DNA of 64,000 nt from Sphingobacterium nematocida (lineage in GTDB: Bacteria > Bacteroidota > Bacteroidia > Sphingobacteriales > Sphingobacteriaceae): NCBI RefSeq assembly GCF_900168125.1, contig NZ_FUZF01000016.1, forward strand, positions 1 through 64,000, read 5' to 3'. Positions 44,648 to 53,859 of this stretch are shown here, piece by piece. The first letter of the stretch is position 1; each line of letters opens with the position of its first letter. Under the pieces are notes generated by a model that saw only the letters and a program-made list of their open reading frames with translations, was not told the origin of the DNA and ran no database searches. The position numbers were made by a program, and so were the translations under genes.

Positions 44648-45604
44648 ATGAAGAAGTATATTCTTATAGTCGCTTGCAGTGTATTCCTATTTTCTTGTAA
44701 AGAATCAAGTCAACCAATCGATGAACCATCTGTTTCGGTTATCCAACATGCTGATTTTGTAGATGAGCGTGATGGACAGGTATACCGTTGTGTCACGATC
44801 GGTAGTCAAACCTGGATGGCCGACAACTTAAAGTATAGGATCGAAATGGGCGGTTTGGGTGGCTGCTTTACCTATGGCGAAGAGTTAGTTAGTGTCGCTA
44901 CTGTTGTTGTCGATAATAAATTGTTTGCAGCAGCAGCTACAAAAGCCGTTGCAGATGGTAAGATTCAAGATGTGCCAGGAGTGGCAGCAAACCAGCAGCC
45001 AGCTTATTTAATTCGTATACAAGCGTCCCTTATACCATCAAAAACATTTATGACTAGGATGTTGCCTTATCCCGATGCCTACAAGGTGCTAGAACCTATA
45101 TATAATGAGTTATTGGTAAAGGCTACAGGTGTAGCTGCGACCTTAAATCGAGACAAGGCAGAGAAGTCAAATGGATCCTTTGCAAAGCGTTATGGTTACT
45201 TATATACGTTTGAAGGAGCCAAAAATGCTATTCCTGCTGGTTGGAGATTACCTAGCGATGCCGATTGGCAAGAGTTGGAAGGGACTCTAGGGATGAAAAG
45301 AGAGCAAATCGATTTGTTAGATCAATGGCGAGGCACTGTGCAAGGCAAGCTTTTAAAGAAAGGAGAAGGAGGTTTAGGTTTTGATGCTGAGTTTGGTGGC
45401 GCTCGGGTTTTTGGAATCTTTATGTACGGGTCACCCTATGGCAATAAAGATGTAAATGGTTATTTCTGGTCATCTTCAGAACTGGCTCTTAATGACTCTA
45501 CTCAGGTTGGGATCACACGCTCCGTCATGTTCGATCGCTCAACCATTTTACGTGGTACTTCAAGAAAAGAAGCTGCATATCACGTACGTTTAATAAAAGA
45601 ATAA
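44648..45604 (+). CDS. FISUMP-domain lipoprotein, cassette B
   Basis: The 318-residue lipoprotein (LFSC lipobox, Cys about 17) carries the FISUMP domain: DERDGQVYRCVTIGSQTWMADNLKY, AIPAGWRLPSDADWQELE, and GYFWSSSELA. It is the counterpart of the protein at 31676, holding the same place between the metallopeptidase-like and thioredoxin genes. Function is unknown; surface binding is likely. Confidence 0.85.
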   Translation: MKKYILIVACSVFLFSCKESSQPIDEPSVSVIQHADFVDERDGQVYRCVTIGSQTWMADNLKYRIEMGGLGGCFTYGEELVSVATVVVDNKLFAAAATKAVADGKIQDVPGVAANQQPAYLIRIQASLIPSKTFMTRMLPYPDAYKVLEPIYNELLVKATGVAATLNRDKAEKSNGSFAKRYGYLYTFEGAKNAIPAGWRLPSDADWQELEGTLGMKREQIDLLDQWRGTVQGKLLKKGEGGLGFDAEFGGARVFGIFMYGSPYGNKDVNGYFWSSSELALNDSTQVGITRSVMFDRSTILRGTSRKEAAYHVRLIKE

Positions 45605-45628
45605 TAAATAAAATTTAAAAAATAGCAG

Positions 45629-47077
45629 ATGAAAAAAATTATCACAGTATTAACGTTCCTGGTACTTATTACGACATCAACCTTTGCACAGTCTATGTAT
45701 GGAGATGCGGTCAAGTTCGACGTTAAAATGAAATATATTTACTCTTTTGAGGAAGCGTTAAAAACAGCAAAGAAGGAAAATAAACTTATATTTTTTAATT
45801 GTTTTGCCGATTGGGCAGGGCCTTGTCATGCTATGAATAAGCATGTTTTTTCCGATCAAGCATTCGCCGACTGGATGGACAAGAACTTCGTAAACTTCTT
45901 TATGGATGTGACTTCTAAAGCTGGAAACGCATTTGCCAACAAATATGGTGTTAGGACAATGGCTCACTATCTTGTTCTTGATCAAAATGGAGAGATTGTA
46001 CACCGTATAGTTGGGGGACACCAAATTCCTGAATTTAAAGCTATTTTGGAAAAGTCCTTAAATCCTAAAACCTCTTTAGTAGGTATGGATAAACGATATG
46101 CAGCTGGTGAGCGCACTATCCCATTTATGAGAGATTACTTTGAAACATTACGCCATGCCGATCAAAATGATAAAAGCAATGTCGTTTTAGACGAGATCCT
46201 AGCTAAATTGAAACCCGCTGAATATTCGAAAAAAGAAAACTGGAGGCTGATTACCGCAAAGATCCGTTCCAGTAAGGATCCTTTATTGGCACATGTAATA
46301 GATAATAAGGCTGCATATGTCAAGGCTTCTGGTGACTCAATCGTCAATGATTTGATTTCTAAAATTTATTTTAAAGAGTTGTATCCTTACGCTTCTGGAG
46401 ATAGCCTATACTCAGGCGACGTCTTTTTAAATAGCTATTTGGCTATTCAGAAAGGGAATCTTCCTGCAGAAGACAAGGTTTTTACAATTTACGATATTGG
46501 GAAATATAGAGGAGAGGGTAAGTATAAAGAAATGCTTACGGCCATAAGAACCAGAACAGAAGACTGGAATAAATCTATGCTAACCAATTTGGAATTGTCT
46601 TTAGGGAAGTTTAAAAGTGTATCGATCGAGGATAAAAAGATACTAGAAGATTATTTATTAGAGAAGTCTTCACAGCTACCAGAAAAGGATGCTAAAAGCT
46701 ATAAATCAGCAATAAATAAATTAAATAATGTTGATGGTATACAATTTGAAAACATAAACCTTGCTGAAGCATTGAAGAAGGCTGAAGCCGAAAATAAAAT
46801 GGTGTTTATGGACGGTTACACGACTTGGTGTGGCCCTTGTAAATGGTTAGACGAGAATACATTTAGAGACAAGCAGGTGGGCGATTTCTTCAAAAAGAAT
46901 TTTGTGAGTATTAAAGTGGATATGGAAAAAGGAGAAGGACCAGCACTATTGAAAAAGTATGAAGTGAAGGCGTTTCCTACATTATTAGTTTTGAAGCCAG
47001 ATGGAACAATTGCTAAACGTATGTTAGGAGCAATGGATGCCCAGTCATTATTGAAACAAGTGGGAGAAATAAATTAG
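45629..47077 (+). CDS. secreted double-thioredoxin protein, cassette B
   Basis: The 482-residue exported protein (signal peptide about 1-21, STFAQ) has two thioredoxin domains separated by about 270 helical residues. Domain 1 has ADWAGPC, with Ala63 in place of the nucleophilic cysteine and Cys66 kept, as in the cassette A protein. Domain 2 has a normal WCGPC near residue 406. It ends soon after domain 2, about 230 residues earlier than the cassette A paralogue. Conservation of a half active site in both copies points to a real function for domain 1, perhaps mixed-disulfide or substrate binding. Confidence 0.88.
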   Translation: MKKIITVLTFLVLITTSTFAQSMYGDAVKFDVKMKYIYSFEEALKTAKKENKLIFFNCFADWAGPCHAMNKHVFSDQAFADWMDKNFVNFFMDVTSKAGNAFANKYGVRTMAHYLVLDQNGEIVHRIVGGHQIPEFKAILEKSLNPKTSLVGMDKRYAAGERTIPFMRDYFETLRHADQNDKSNVVLDEILAKLKPAEYSKKENWRLITAKIRSSKDPLLAHVIDNKAAYVKASGDSIVNDLISKIYFKELYPYASGDSLYSGDVFLNSYLAIQKGNLPAEDKVFTIYDIGKYRGEGKYKEMLTAIRTRTEDWNKSMLTNLELSLGKFKSVSIEDKKILEDYLLEKSSQLPEKDAKSYKSAINKLNNVDGIQFENINLAEALKKAEAENKMVFMDGYTTWCGPCKWLDENTFRDKQVGDFFKKNFVSIKVDMEKGEGPALLKKYEVKAFPTLLVLKPDGTIAKRMLGAMDAQSLLKQVGEIN

Positions 47078-47085
47078 AAAGTTAG

Positions 47086-47112
47086 GTCGCCTGGATAATC
47101 CGGGCGACTTTC
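47086..47112 (+). terminator. hairpin after cassette B thioredoxin gene
   Basis: GTCGCC (47086-47091) pairs with GGCGAC (47103-47108); the T-run is short, so it is a weak terminator. Confidence 0.45.
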
Positions 47113-47205
47113 GAGACGGCTTGCTGCGAAATATTTAGTTCAGCATTAGCCAATTTTTGAATAAACCAATGTTTTAAAGTTAAATGAGAATAATTTTTCA
47201 AGAGT

Positions 47206-47271
47206 AAAATTATGGTGGACGAAGCGAAACTTTTCCATAGTTGTTTCTTATTTGGAGATCCGGATTGTTGA
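47206..47271 (+). pseudogene. esterase C-terminal remnant in cassette B
   Basis: The short frame KIMVDEAKLFHSCFLFGDPDC before a TGA matches the C-terminus of the cassette A esterase (VKLDEVNIWRSCLLFGDPDRL), with the block SC-LFGDPD retained. It lies 128 bases after the thioredoxin gene. The corresponding gene in cassette A follows its thioredoxin directly. Nothing of the catalytic domain remains, so cassette B lost its esterase by deletion. Confidence 0.6.
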
Positions 47272-47638
47272 TTTCCGAGACAGCGTCGTTATATATTTTA
47301 CAAATATTTAGAAAGGTAATATTTACCTTTTGGAGTGCCTAATATTCATTTAGGCACTTCTTATAATCAATCTTTCAAAACCCTTCATTTTGTTTCTTTT
47401 TGTGAATTAGCATTGTTACATTTGTAATAATCCGAAAAAAATTAGTTGTTGAAATATTAAACTAGCGCAAATATTTGACATTTCACACATTAATTTTTCA
47501 GTGATTTTCCATTGTATTACTTTTTGACTGTAATACTTAATCACACATTTTATTATTAGATCTTGACTAGTGATATCCGCTGAGGATATCGTACCCTATT
47601 TAACTGGCATATTAAAAATTATTATATAGTAGCAAACC
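47272..47638. other. AT-rich intergenic stretch with two hairpins
   Basis: No gene is visible. One hairpin pairs 47312-47319 with 47323-47330 (AAAGGTAA/TTACCTTT). A second pairs 47334-47342 with 47350-47358 (AGTGCCTAA/TTAGGCACT) and could end transcription from cassette B. The rest, up to the PBP2 start, is AT-rich and presumably holds its promoter. Confidence 0.5.
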
Positions 47639-49504
47639 ATGAATCATTTCTTCAAACGTAAATTTGTCTTTCAATTTATTATACTTCTATCTGCCTTTGT
47701 CATTGTTGGGCGATTGTTTTATATCCAGATTGTTGACAAGTCCTATCTAATGGCTGCAAATAATAATGTATTGAGGACAGAAATCATTTATCCAGCTAGA
47801 GGTGTCATCTATGATAGAAATGGTATTGTACTGGTTCAAAATGAACCTGTTTACGATCTTTTAGTTGTACCTCGCGAAGTAGGTGATATAGACACTGCAC
47901 TTTTTTGTCAATTGATCGATATAAATAAAGATGATTATGCTCATAAAATTTCAAAAGCAAGGGTTTATTCTCCCTATCGTGCCTCAATATTTGAAAAGCA
48001 GTTATCATCACTTAATTACGCTCGTTTTCAAGAGCATCTTGATAAATTCAAAGGATTCTATGTCCAAAACCGAAGCGTGAGAAACTATCCAGACACTATT
48101 GCTTCACAATTATTGGGATATATAAAAGAAGTAAGCCCTAAAGAGATTGAACAATCGGATGGCTTTTACCGATCCGGGGATTATATAGGGGCATCAGGTA
48201 TCGAGGGATCGTATGAAAGTCTACTAAGGGGCGAGCGAGGAGTAAGGACGAGTGTTGTCGATGTTTTTAGTAGACCAATGGGCTCATTTATGGAGGGCAA
48301 GTATGACACGTTAGCCACCCCGGGTCAAGGTTTAATTTCCACGTTGGATCATGATTTACAAGCGCTTGCTGAGCGCCTTATGCAAGGTAAGATAGGATCC
48401 GTGGTAGCAATAGAGCCTAGTTCTGGTGAAATACTGACTTTTGTGAGTGCCCCATCTTTCGATCCCAATCTGATGGTGGGTAAAAAGAGAGGAGATAATT
48501 ATATGAAACTCTTACACGATGCAAACCATCCTTTATTTGTGCGCCCAATACAAGCCTATTATCCGCCCGGATCTGCTTTTAAGATTGTATCGGCCCTAAT
48601 AGCTCAGCAGGCTGGAGTGATTAGCGAGAGCACGATATTTAATTGCCCTGGGGGGTATCGATACGGTAGAGGGAGCGCAGTGATGGGGTGTGAACATGTA
48701 GATGGTCCTACTGATCTCGTTAAATCGATACAGAAGTCATGTAATACTTACTATGCACACACCTATGCAAATATGATTGATGCCCGAGATATGCCAAGTT
48801 CAGAAGCCTATGGTCTTTGGAGGGAAGCGCTTATAAAATTTGGATTAGGCAGAAAATTGGGGATAGATCTTTCCGGCGAAAAACCAGGAATGGTACCTAC
48901 AGCTGATTTTTATTCTAAGCGATTCGGCAACGATAAATGGAGGTCGGGATATAATATCTCACTTTCTATAGGTCAGGGCGAACTCGGTATTACCCCGTTA
49001 CAAATGGCCAACATTATGGCGATAGTTGCCAATAGAGGCCACTATTACCGTCCGCATCTTGTGAAAGGGTATGGTAGTGAGAGTCTTGTAACGGAAGAAT
49101 ATAAAGAATGTATAAGCGCGGGTGTGGATGCTGCGTATTACGAACCTGTTATTGAAGGAATGAGTCGTGTCGTCAATTTGCCTGGCGGAACAGGTTATAA
49201 ATTGCGCATACCCACAATTGAAATGTGCGGTAAGACAGGAACTGCGCAGAATCCACATGGTGAAAATCATGCCGTTTTTTTTGCGTTTGCCCCCAGAGTA
49301 GACCCAAAAATTGCCATAGCCGTATTTGTTGAAAATGCTGGGTACGGTGGGACTTGGGCAGGACCTATTGCAAGTATGTTGATTGAGAAATACATTAATG
49401 ATACTATTTCGCTCCCGACTTACATTCAAGAGCGTATTTACAACGCAAATTTTTTGCCGAAAAATAAGTCCAGTGAAACTAAAAAATCTGATGTAACAAC
49501 GTAG
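47639..49504 (+). CDS. mrdA: penicillin-binding protein 2 (class B transpeptidase) paralogue
   Basis: The 621-residue protein has an N-terminal TM helix (about 10-30), a PBP dimerisation domain (RTEIIYPARGVIYDRNG) and a transpeptidase domain with all three motifs: SxxK as Ser312 in PPGSAFK, SxN as SCN, and KTG at Lys532. It cross-links peptidoglycan during elongation in partnership with RodA. It is not next to mreC, mreD or rodA as the housekeeping gene usually is in Bacteroidota. It stands alone after cassette B and before a thioredoxin fragment, so it is probably an accessory copy. Whether a second copy exists cannot be seen here. Confidence 0.92.
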   Translation: MNHFFKRKFVFQFIILLSAFVIVGRLFYIQIVDKSYLMAANNNVLRTEIIYPARGVIYDRNGIVLVQNEPVYDLLVVPREVGDIDTALFCQLIDINKDDYAHKISKARVYSPYRASIFEKQLSSLNYARFQEHLDKFKGFYVQNRSVRNYPDTIASQLLGYIKEVSPKEIEQSDGFYRSGDYIGASGIEGSYESLLRGERGVRTSVVDVFSRPMGSFMEGKYDTLATPGQGLISTLDHDLQALAERLMQGKIGSVVAIEPSSGEILTFVSAPSFDPNLMVGKKRGDNYMKLLHDANHPLFVRPIQAYYPPGSAFKIVSALIAQQAGVISESTIFNCPGGYRYGRGSAVMGCEHVDGPTDLVKSIQKSCNTYYAHTYANMIDARDMPSSEAYGLWREALIKFGLGRKLGIDLSGEKPGMVPTADFYSKRFGNDKWRSGYNISLSIGQGELGITPLQMANIMAIVANRGHYYRPHLVKGYGSESLVTEEYKECISAGVDAAYYEPVIEGMSRVVNLPGGTGYKLRIPTIEMCGKTGTAQNPHGENHAVFFAFAPRVDPKIAIAVFVENAGYGGTWAGPIASMLIEKYINDTISLPTYIQERIYNANFLPKNKSSETKKSDVTT

Positions 49505-49586
49505 CATATTTGTTAATGAAAGTCAGGGAGCGCTTGGAGGAACAGTAAAACTATATGTTTTTAATGTAAAGAAAAGCAAACTTGGC

Positions 49587-49631
49587 TCCGACTTGCTGGG
49601 GACTGGGTTATGGCGCAGTCCCAGCATCGGA
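49587..49631. repeat. imperfect palindromic repeat, probably interspersed
   Basis: TCCGA...GGGACTG pairs with CAGTCCC...TCGGA around a GGTTATGGCG loop. It is GC-rich compared with its surroundings and lies in non-coding DNA between PBP2 and the thioredoxin fragment. This is typical of a dispersed palindromic element, but a second copy is not present in this window. Confidence 0.5.
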
Positions 49632-49680
49632 CTGTATCCAGAATTAATTTCGGGTATAAGGCTCTCTCGATCGGTTTGCA

Positions 49681-49785
49681 GTGAAAGCCTATCCTACTAT
49701 GTTCGTATTGGATGACAAAGGAGAGGTAATTTACCGTATACAAGGCTCTATGGATGCAGTAGAATTATTGAAGAAGGTAAGATAA
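49681..49785 (+). pseudogene. thioredoxin-domain C-terminal fragment
   Basis: The frame from 49681 reads VKAYPTMFVLDDKGEVI and ends MDAVELLKKVR before TAA 49783-49785. It aligns with the end of the cassette B thioredoxin (VKAFPTLLVLKPDG, AMDAQSLLKQV), including the cis-proline region. No start codon or CxxC part is found upstream, where an interspersed repeat lies instead. It is the tail of a third, deleted copy of the double-thioredoxin gene. Confidence 0.65.
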
Positions 49786-49836
49786 AAATAAGTAAAGGCG
49801 AATACCGCTGAAATGGTATTTGCCTTTACTTATTTT
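49785..49836 (+). terminator. strong terminator hairpin
   Basis: A 22-bp stem (49785-49806 with 49815-49836) has a single G-T pair and an eight-base loop, and is T-rich on the 3' side. It follows the thioredoxin fragment directly, so it was probably the terminator of the lost gene. Confidence 0.75.
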
Positions 49837-49892
49837 CTTTGACGCTGCGCACCATATGGGGGTGTTTTAAACAATGTCAAGAAAAGAATGTA

Positions 49893-50294
49893 CTACTGTC
49901 CCTGATTACTGGTCTTAAGTATATCTTTAGACACTTCTATTTTTCTTTCTTCCATTGGCTGCTCCGATGCTAACTTTACATTGCTAGGGTTGGGTTTGGT
50001 ATTTGAGATAGATCTAGACTGTAATGTAGGGCTAGTAGCAGTGGTCCCGGCTATTGGCGACATCGAACACATCGAATTAAGCAACTCCTGTCTATTCTTT
50101 ATTTGACTGCGTATGTCTTCAGTGGTCGACAAAAGGGGCGCTGTACGTTTAGTGACTGGCACCTGAGGCTTGGTGTTTTGTATATCACATGGTGTGTTTA
50201 AGACCTGTTGTAATTTCTTATTCTCTCCGTGCGACTGCGCAAATAAACTGTTTGCACACAATACGAAGCTTAAAATCAACAATCTACTATACAT
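49893..50294 (-). CDS. small secreted protein of unknown function
   Basis: The 133-residue protein has a signal peptide (about 1-20, LSFVLCANSLFAQ). The mature part is Ser/Thr/Pro/Lys-rich with two cysteines (near 36 and 76) and no recognised domain. It starts six bases after the end of the collagen-like gene on the same strand, so it is the third gene of that operon. It may be a partner or stabiliser of the collagen-like protein, but this is only a guess from position. Confidence 0.6.
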   Translation of the reverse strand: MYSRLLILSFVLCANSLFAQSHGENKKLQQVLNTPCDIQNTKPQVPVTKRTAPLLSTTEDIRSQIKNRQELLNSMCSMSPIAGTTATSPTLQSRSISNTKPNPSNVKLASEQPMEERKIEVSKDILKTSNQGQ

Positions 50295-50300
50295 CTTATT

Positions 50301-52586
50301 TTACTTTACGTTAACGAATACCTTTATCTTATCGACACCAGTTCCTACAAACGGCTGCAAAGCTTTGCCGATCACCTGGCCTACTTTTACTTTGTTTGGA
50401 TCAGCTTTCATGGCTACCCCTGGTGTAGAAGAGGTGACCAGTAGATCGCCCCGTTGGATAGGCCCACCCTCGTTACAGACTTTGGTTGGGATTACGCCTA
50501 CTACTCCCATAGGTACCTTGTCTGAGATGTCGGTATCCATATCTTCTTCGGTCAGCAATACCCCAGGTTTGGTCGCATATACACCTACCACTAATGTAGA
50601 GTAGGCATCGGATGATTTTTCCACTGTACGATCCTCATCTATCGAGATCACGAGCACATCGCCAGGCTCATAGGTATTTCGCTCGCCGATCACATCAAAG
50701 GCCTCCGCGATGTCTGCCCCACTATTTTGCGTACCAGCATTGAAAAACCCCTTGCCTGTTAGGTCGATGCGTGCTACATTGGCACCATTTTTCTGAAATA
50801 CGGCGAGATTTCCAGATGTCCCTTTATGATCGGCCAATAAAGCACTTCCATTTCCATTGGTTACTACTTCCAGCGTATTGGATGGGTTCTGCGTATTAAA
50901 ATTTTCAAAGCGTCCGGCCCGGCCAGTGCTATTGTTAAGTCCAACCTGTCCAAATACACCTATACCGGTACCTTTATTATCCGTTGCCACAAAACCACGA
51001 ACACCATAGCCTCCGCCATCGTTACGACCTACGACTGCACCAGCGATATCGCTTTTGGCGCGGCCTACAATAGCTTCTCCTCCGCTAAAGTTATCTCCGA
51101 CAATACCTGCCGAGGTTTGTGCTGCAGTAGTGCCGTGTACAGCAAAGCCCGAAGTCGTATTCACATTGATTCCATTTCCATTACCTGTTGTCGAGACATC
51201 TATAACCGTTCCATTACCTACGGTGCTTGCTTTGAGTACAGTATTGTTATTGGAGTTATTGAATATAGAGATTTCAGCAGGCTTACCGTTGTTGCTGGTT
51301 GCGGTAAGACCTATACCTGCATTGCTATTTGCATACACCCCCGTACCATTTGCCGAGGCATTGCCATATACACCAAGACCGTTGGGCGTAACACCGTATA
51401 CACCCCAACCTGATCCGGCATGCGAACCCCAAACACCTATTCCCAGCCCTCCGGTGCCGTTGTTGGCCCCTTTTACACCGGTAGAAAAGCCTCCTGGTGA
51501 GGTATTGTCGATCAGCCCTTCTACTGCTGTTAGGCTAGGACTGCTGCTGGTAAGTGTTCCTGATATTGCTTTTCCTTCTCCACTGTTTTTAATTAAAAAC
51601 AACGTGGATGCATTGTTCTCACTGGCTGAGTAGGGGAGTACTAGTCCCGAAGACGAGCTTAGCGCTGATGGTACCCATTGTGTACCATCAAATTTTAAAA
51701 TATCATTGGATACAGGGGCTGTACTGCTGATCTGCTTGCCGCGTAGACCTGCGACTTGTGGTCCAGGAAATGTACCTGTCAGATCACCTGTTGCCGCGAC
51801 ATTATTTATCGTAGCATCCGACCCTGCAGGACCAGCAGGCCCCTGTGGTCCTTCTTCGCCGGTTTCCCCTTTATCTCCTTTAGGACCTTGTACTCCTATG
51901 GGGCCGATGGGCCCCTGTATTCCCTGTGGTCCTTCGTCACCAGTTTCACCCTTATCACCTTTGAGCCCTTGCAATCCAACAGGTCCTATTGGCCCCTGTA
52001 CGCCCTGTGGTCCTTGGTCGCCGGTTTCTCCTTTATCTCCTTTAGGTCCTTGTACTCCTATGGGGCCGATGGGCCCCTGTATTCCCTGTGGTCCTTCGTT
52101 ACCGGTCTCGCCCTTATCCCCTTTGGATCCTTGTACCCCAACAGGGCCTACTGATCCTTGCACACCTCGTGGCCCATCTTCACCGGCCTCACCTTTATCA
52201 CCCTTATCACCTTTAGACCCTTTCAACGAAGCTACAAAATCTGCAACTGACCCCGTATTTCCGGCCTGCAGCCAGCTATCGTAAGCCGAAAGGTTAGCTA
52301 CCCACTTTGTTCCATCATTATAATAAATACCGATCTGAACATCAGCAACAGCTTTGGTATTGAACACCATGATACCAGCTTCGTGTGCGGCTAGTGGATA
52401 GGGATCTTTTGTATCTCTTAATTCGACACGGGCATGTAGGAGTCCCCGTGTTTTACTGTTCAACTCCAGGATCGCGTTTTTGCTGGGCAGTGACTTGTCT
52501 CCGCTACTGTCCGATATTTTTGATTGTGCCTTTACGCCTCCGATAATGAAGAAGCTTATGATGAATAGACTATATATTTGCTGCAT
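50301..52586 (-). CDS. large secreted collagen-like protein
   Basis: The 761-residue protein has a signal peptide (about 1-21) and an N-terminal domain (about 22-120). About 130 residues of uninterrupted Gly-X-Y triplets follow (123-254) in a 27-residue higher-order repeat (GDKGETG, GPQGIQGPIGPIG). Then comes a Gly/Asn/Ser-rich beta-helix-like body (GTGVYANSNAGIGLTATSNNG), and a C-terminal region starting NTYEPGDVLVISI that resembles phage tail-fibre self-cleaving or capping domains. It probably trimerises into a surface fibre. It follows the T9SS-type gene by four bases. Confidence 0.88.
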   Translation of the reverse strand: MQQIYSLFIISFFIIGGVKAQSKISDSSGDKSLPSKNAILELNSKTRGLLHARVELRDTKDPYPLAAHEAGIMVFNTKAVADVQIGIYYNDGTKWVANLSAYDSWLQAGNTGSVADFVASLKGSKGDKGDKGEAGEDGPRGVQGSVGPVGVQGSKGDKGETGNEGPQGIQGPIGPIGVQGPKGDKGETGDQGPQGVQGPIGPVGLQGLKGDKGETGDEGPQGIQGPIGPIGVQGPKGDKGETGEEGPQGPAGPAGSDATINNVAATGDLTGTFPGPQVAGLRGKQISSTAPVSNDILKFDGTQWVPSALSSSSGLVLPYSASENNASTLFLIKNSGEGKAISGTLTSSSPSLTAVEGLIDNTSPGGFSTGVKGANNGTGGLGIGVWGSHAGSGWGVYGVTPNGLGVYGNASANGTGVYANSNAGIGLTATSNNGKPAEISIFNNSNNNTVLKASTVGNGTVIDVSTTGNGNGINVNTTSGFAVHGTTAAQTSAGIVGDNFSGGEAIVGRAKSDIAGAVVGRNDGGGYGVRGFVATDNKGTGIGVFGQVGLNNSTGRAGRFENFNTQNPSNTLEVVTNGNGSALLADHKGTSGNLAVFQKNGANVARIDLTGKGFFNAGTQNSGADIAEAFDVIGERNTYEPGDVLVISIDEDRTVEKSSDAYSTLVVGVYATKPGVLLTEEDMDTDISDKVPMGVVGVIPTKVCNEGGPIQRGDLLVTSSTPGVAMKADPNKVKVGQVIGKALQPFVGTGVDKIKVFVNVK
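51825..52220 (-). repeat. 81-bp repeats encoding the Gly-X-Y collagen region
   Basis: Four to five related 81-bp blocks, each encoding nine Gly-X-Y triplets, make up the segment. The near-identical DNA makes it prone to expansion or contraction in frame. Confidence 0.85.
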
Positions 52587-52590
52587 ACCG

Positions 52591-53859
52591 TTAATTTTCT
52601 TTTATTAATAAAACCCACCCTTTATATATTGAGCTATTATTCCCTTCTTTTGCTTCAATAACATAATAATAAGTCCCAGGATTTAATCCCGATCCATCCC
52701 AGCTGTTATCATACACGGGATTATAATATATATTGTTACCCCAGCGGTTATAAATGGTTAGACTGACCGTGTTAAAAGCTTCCATTGCCTGTATTACAAA
52801 TCGATCATTCACGCCGTCGCCATTTGGAGTAAAAACATTGGGAATAAACAGTTCATCGGATAAAGCGATTGATTTGGTAAACCATGATCTATAATCGGTT
52901 GGTTCTGTAGCCAATTGAACAGCACTGGATTGATGTACTCCTTCGGAAACTCGCTTTGTGGGAAGGCGATCCATTTCTTCCAACTCCATAAACTGGTAGA
53001 TTGCTGCTTGCTCGTCCCTATACTTTTCCTTATTAGCTGCCAGCGGATGTGTGAGCGTCAGCATTGCAGTTAGCGGTTGCGAAGCATAGACCTGCCAGTT
53101 TATATCAATACCCGATTGCGGGTACTTAGGACGCACTATACTGCTTGAATAATCGCTGCTCCGAGCGTAGATCGTCGCATCTTTGTCGCTGCCAGATACT
53201 GCGACCGGGGCATAGTGAAGCGATGCTGTAGCTATTGGAAACATAAAATGCGAACCAGAGGTCAATAGTTTGGAAACATGTCCATAATCATTGCGCATGA
53301 TCAGTTTACGGCGATTGCCATATTGCGTTATGGATGCCTCCTTATCAAACGATAGGTTATAGCCGTTGAGCAGTATATCAGCCCCATCTTGTGCAAGTTT
53401 TAATTCGCCTCCTATATTTAATGCCGCTCCATCCGATCCGGATACCCCTGTTGCGCTATAGCCTGGATCATCCATGTTTTCCAGTATTATGCCGGCACTA
53501 TTATGGTGCTCTACGAGTAGTTTAATAAAATTGCCATTGTTGCCATCTATTACTGTAGGTTTCTTCTTAAGGCCATTATAAAAAGGGCTTTCAGCAGGAT
53601 TGTAAATTAGGATACGGCCGCTGCCGTAGATTTTTGCTCCAGGTGCTATCCAGATACGCTGGCACCAGATCTCGAGGGTGCCATCAATACTCCATTCCGC
53701 TTCGGGACCAAAATAAATCGTTTCGCCGAATAGCGACTTCGTGACATCCTGCTCTACACTCGTTACAGAGTTGTCGAGGATGACACTTCCTTTGTTGTCC
53801 TGACAAAACACGGGTCCAAATGAAAGAAGAAGTAAGAACAAGGCAGCTATCGGCTTCAT
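52591..53859 (-). CDS. secreted protein with gliding/T9SS type B sorting domain (CHU_C)
   Basis: The 422-residue protein has a signal peptide (about 1-19, LLSFGPVFCQ), a central beta-rich region, and a C-terminal CHU_C domain (about 335-422) beginning FIPNVFTPNGDGVNDRF with YNRWGNNIYYN and NPGTYYYVIEAKEG. That domain directs export through the type IX secretion system and attachment to the cell surface. It heads an operon with the collagen-like protein and a small secreted protein, suggesting a surface filament or adhesin set. Confidence 0.92.
   Translation of the reverse strand: MKPIAALFLLLLSFGPVFCQDNKGSVILDNSVTSVEQDVTKSLFGETIYFGPEAEWSIDGTLEIWCQRIWIAPGAKIYGSGRILIYNPAESPFYNGLKKKPTVIDGNNGNFIKLLVEHHNSAGIILENMDDPGYSATGVSGSDGAALNIGGELKLAQDGADILLNGYNLSFDKEASITQYGNRRKLIMRNDYGHVSKLLTSGSHFMFPIATASLHYAPVAVSGSDKDATIYARSSDYSSSIVRPKYPQSGIDINWQVYASQPLTAMLTLTHPLAANKEKYRDEQAAIYQFMELEEMDRLPTKRVSEGVHQSSAVQLATEPTDYRSWFTKSIALSDELFIPNVFTPNGDGVNDRFVIQAMEAFNTVSLTIYNRWGNNIYYNPVYDNSWDGSGLNPGTYYYVIEAKEGNNSSIYKGWVLLIKEN

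Noticed and set aside
51706..52284. Long plus-strand frame rich in Pro/Gly/Cys opposite the collagen region
   Set aside because: It is the antisense shadow of Gly-X-Y codons; the minus-strand gene has a signal peptide and full domains.
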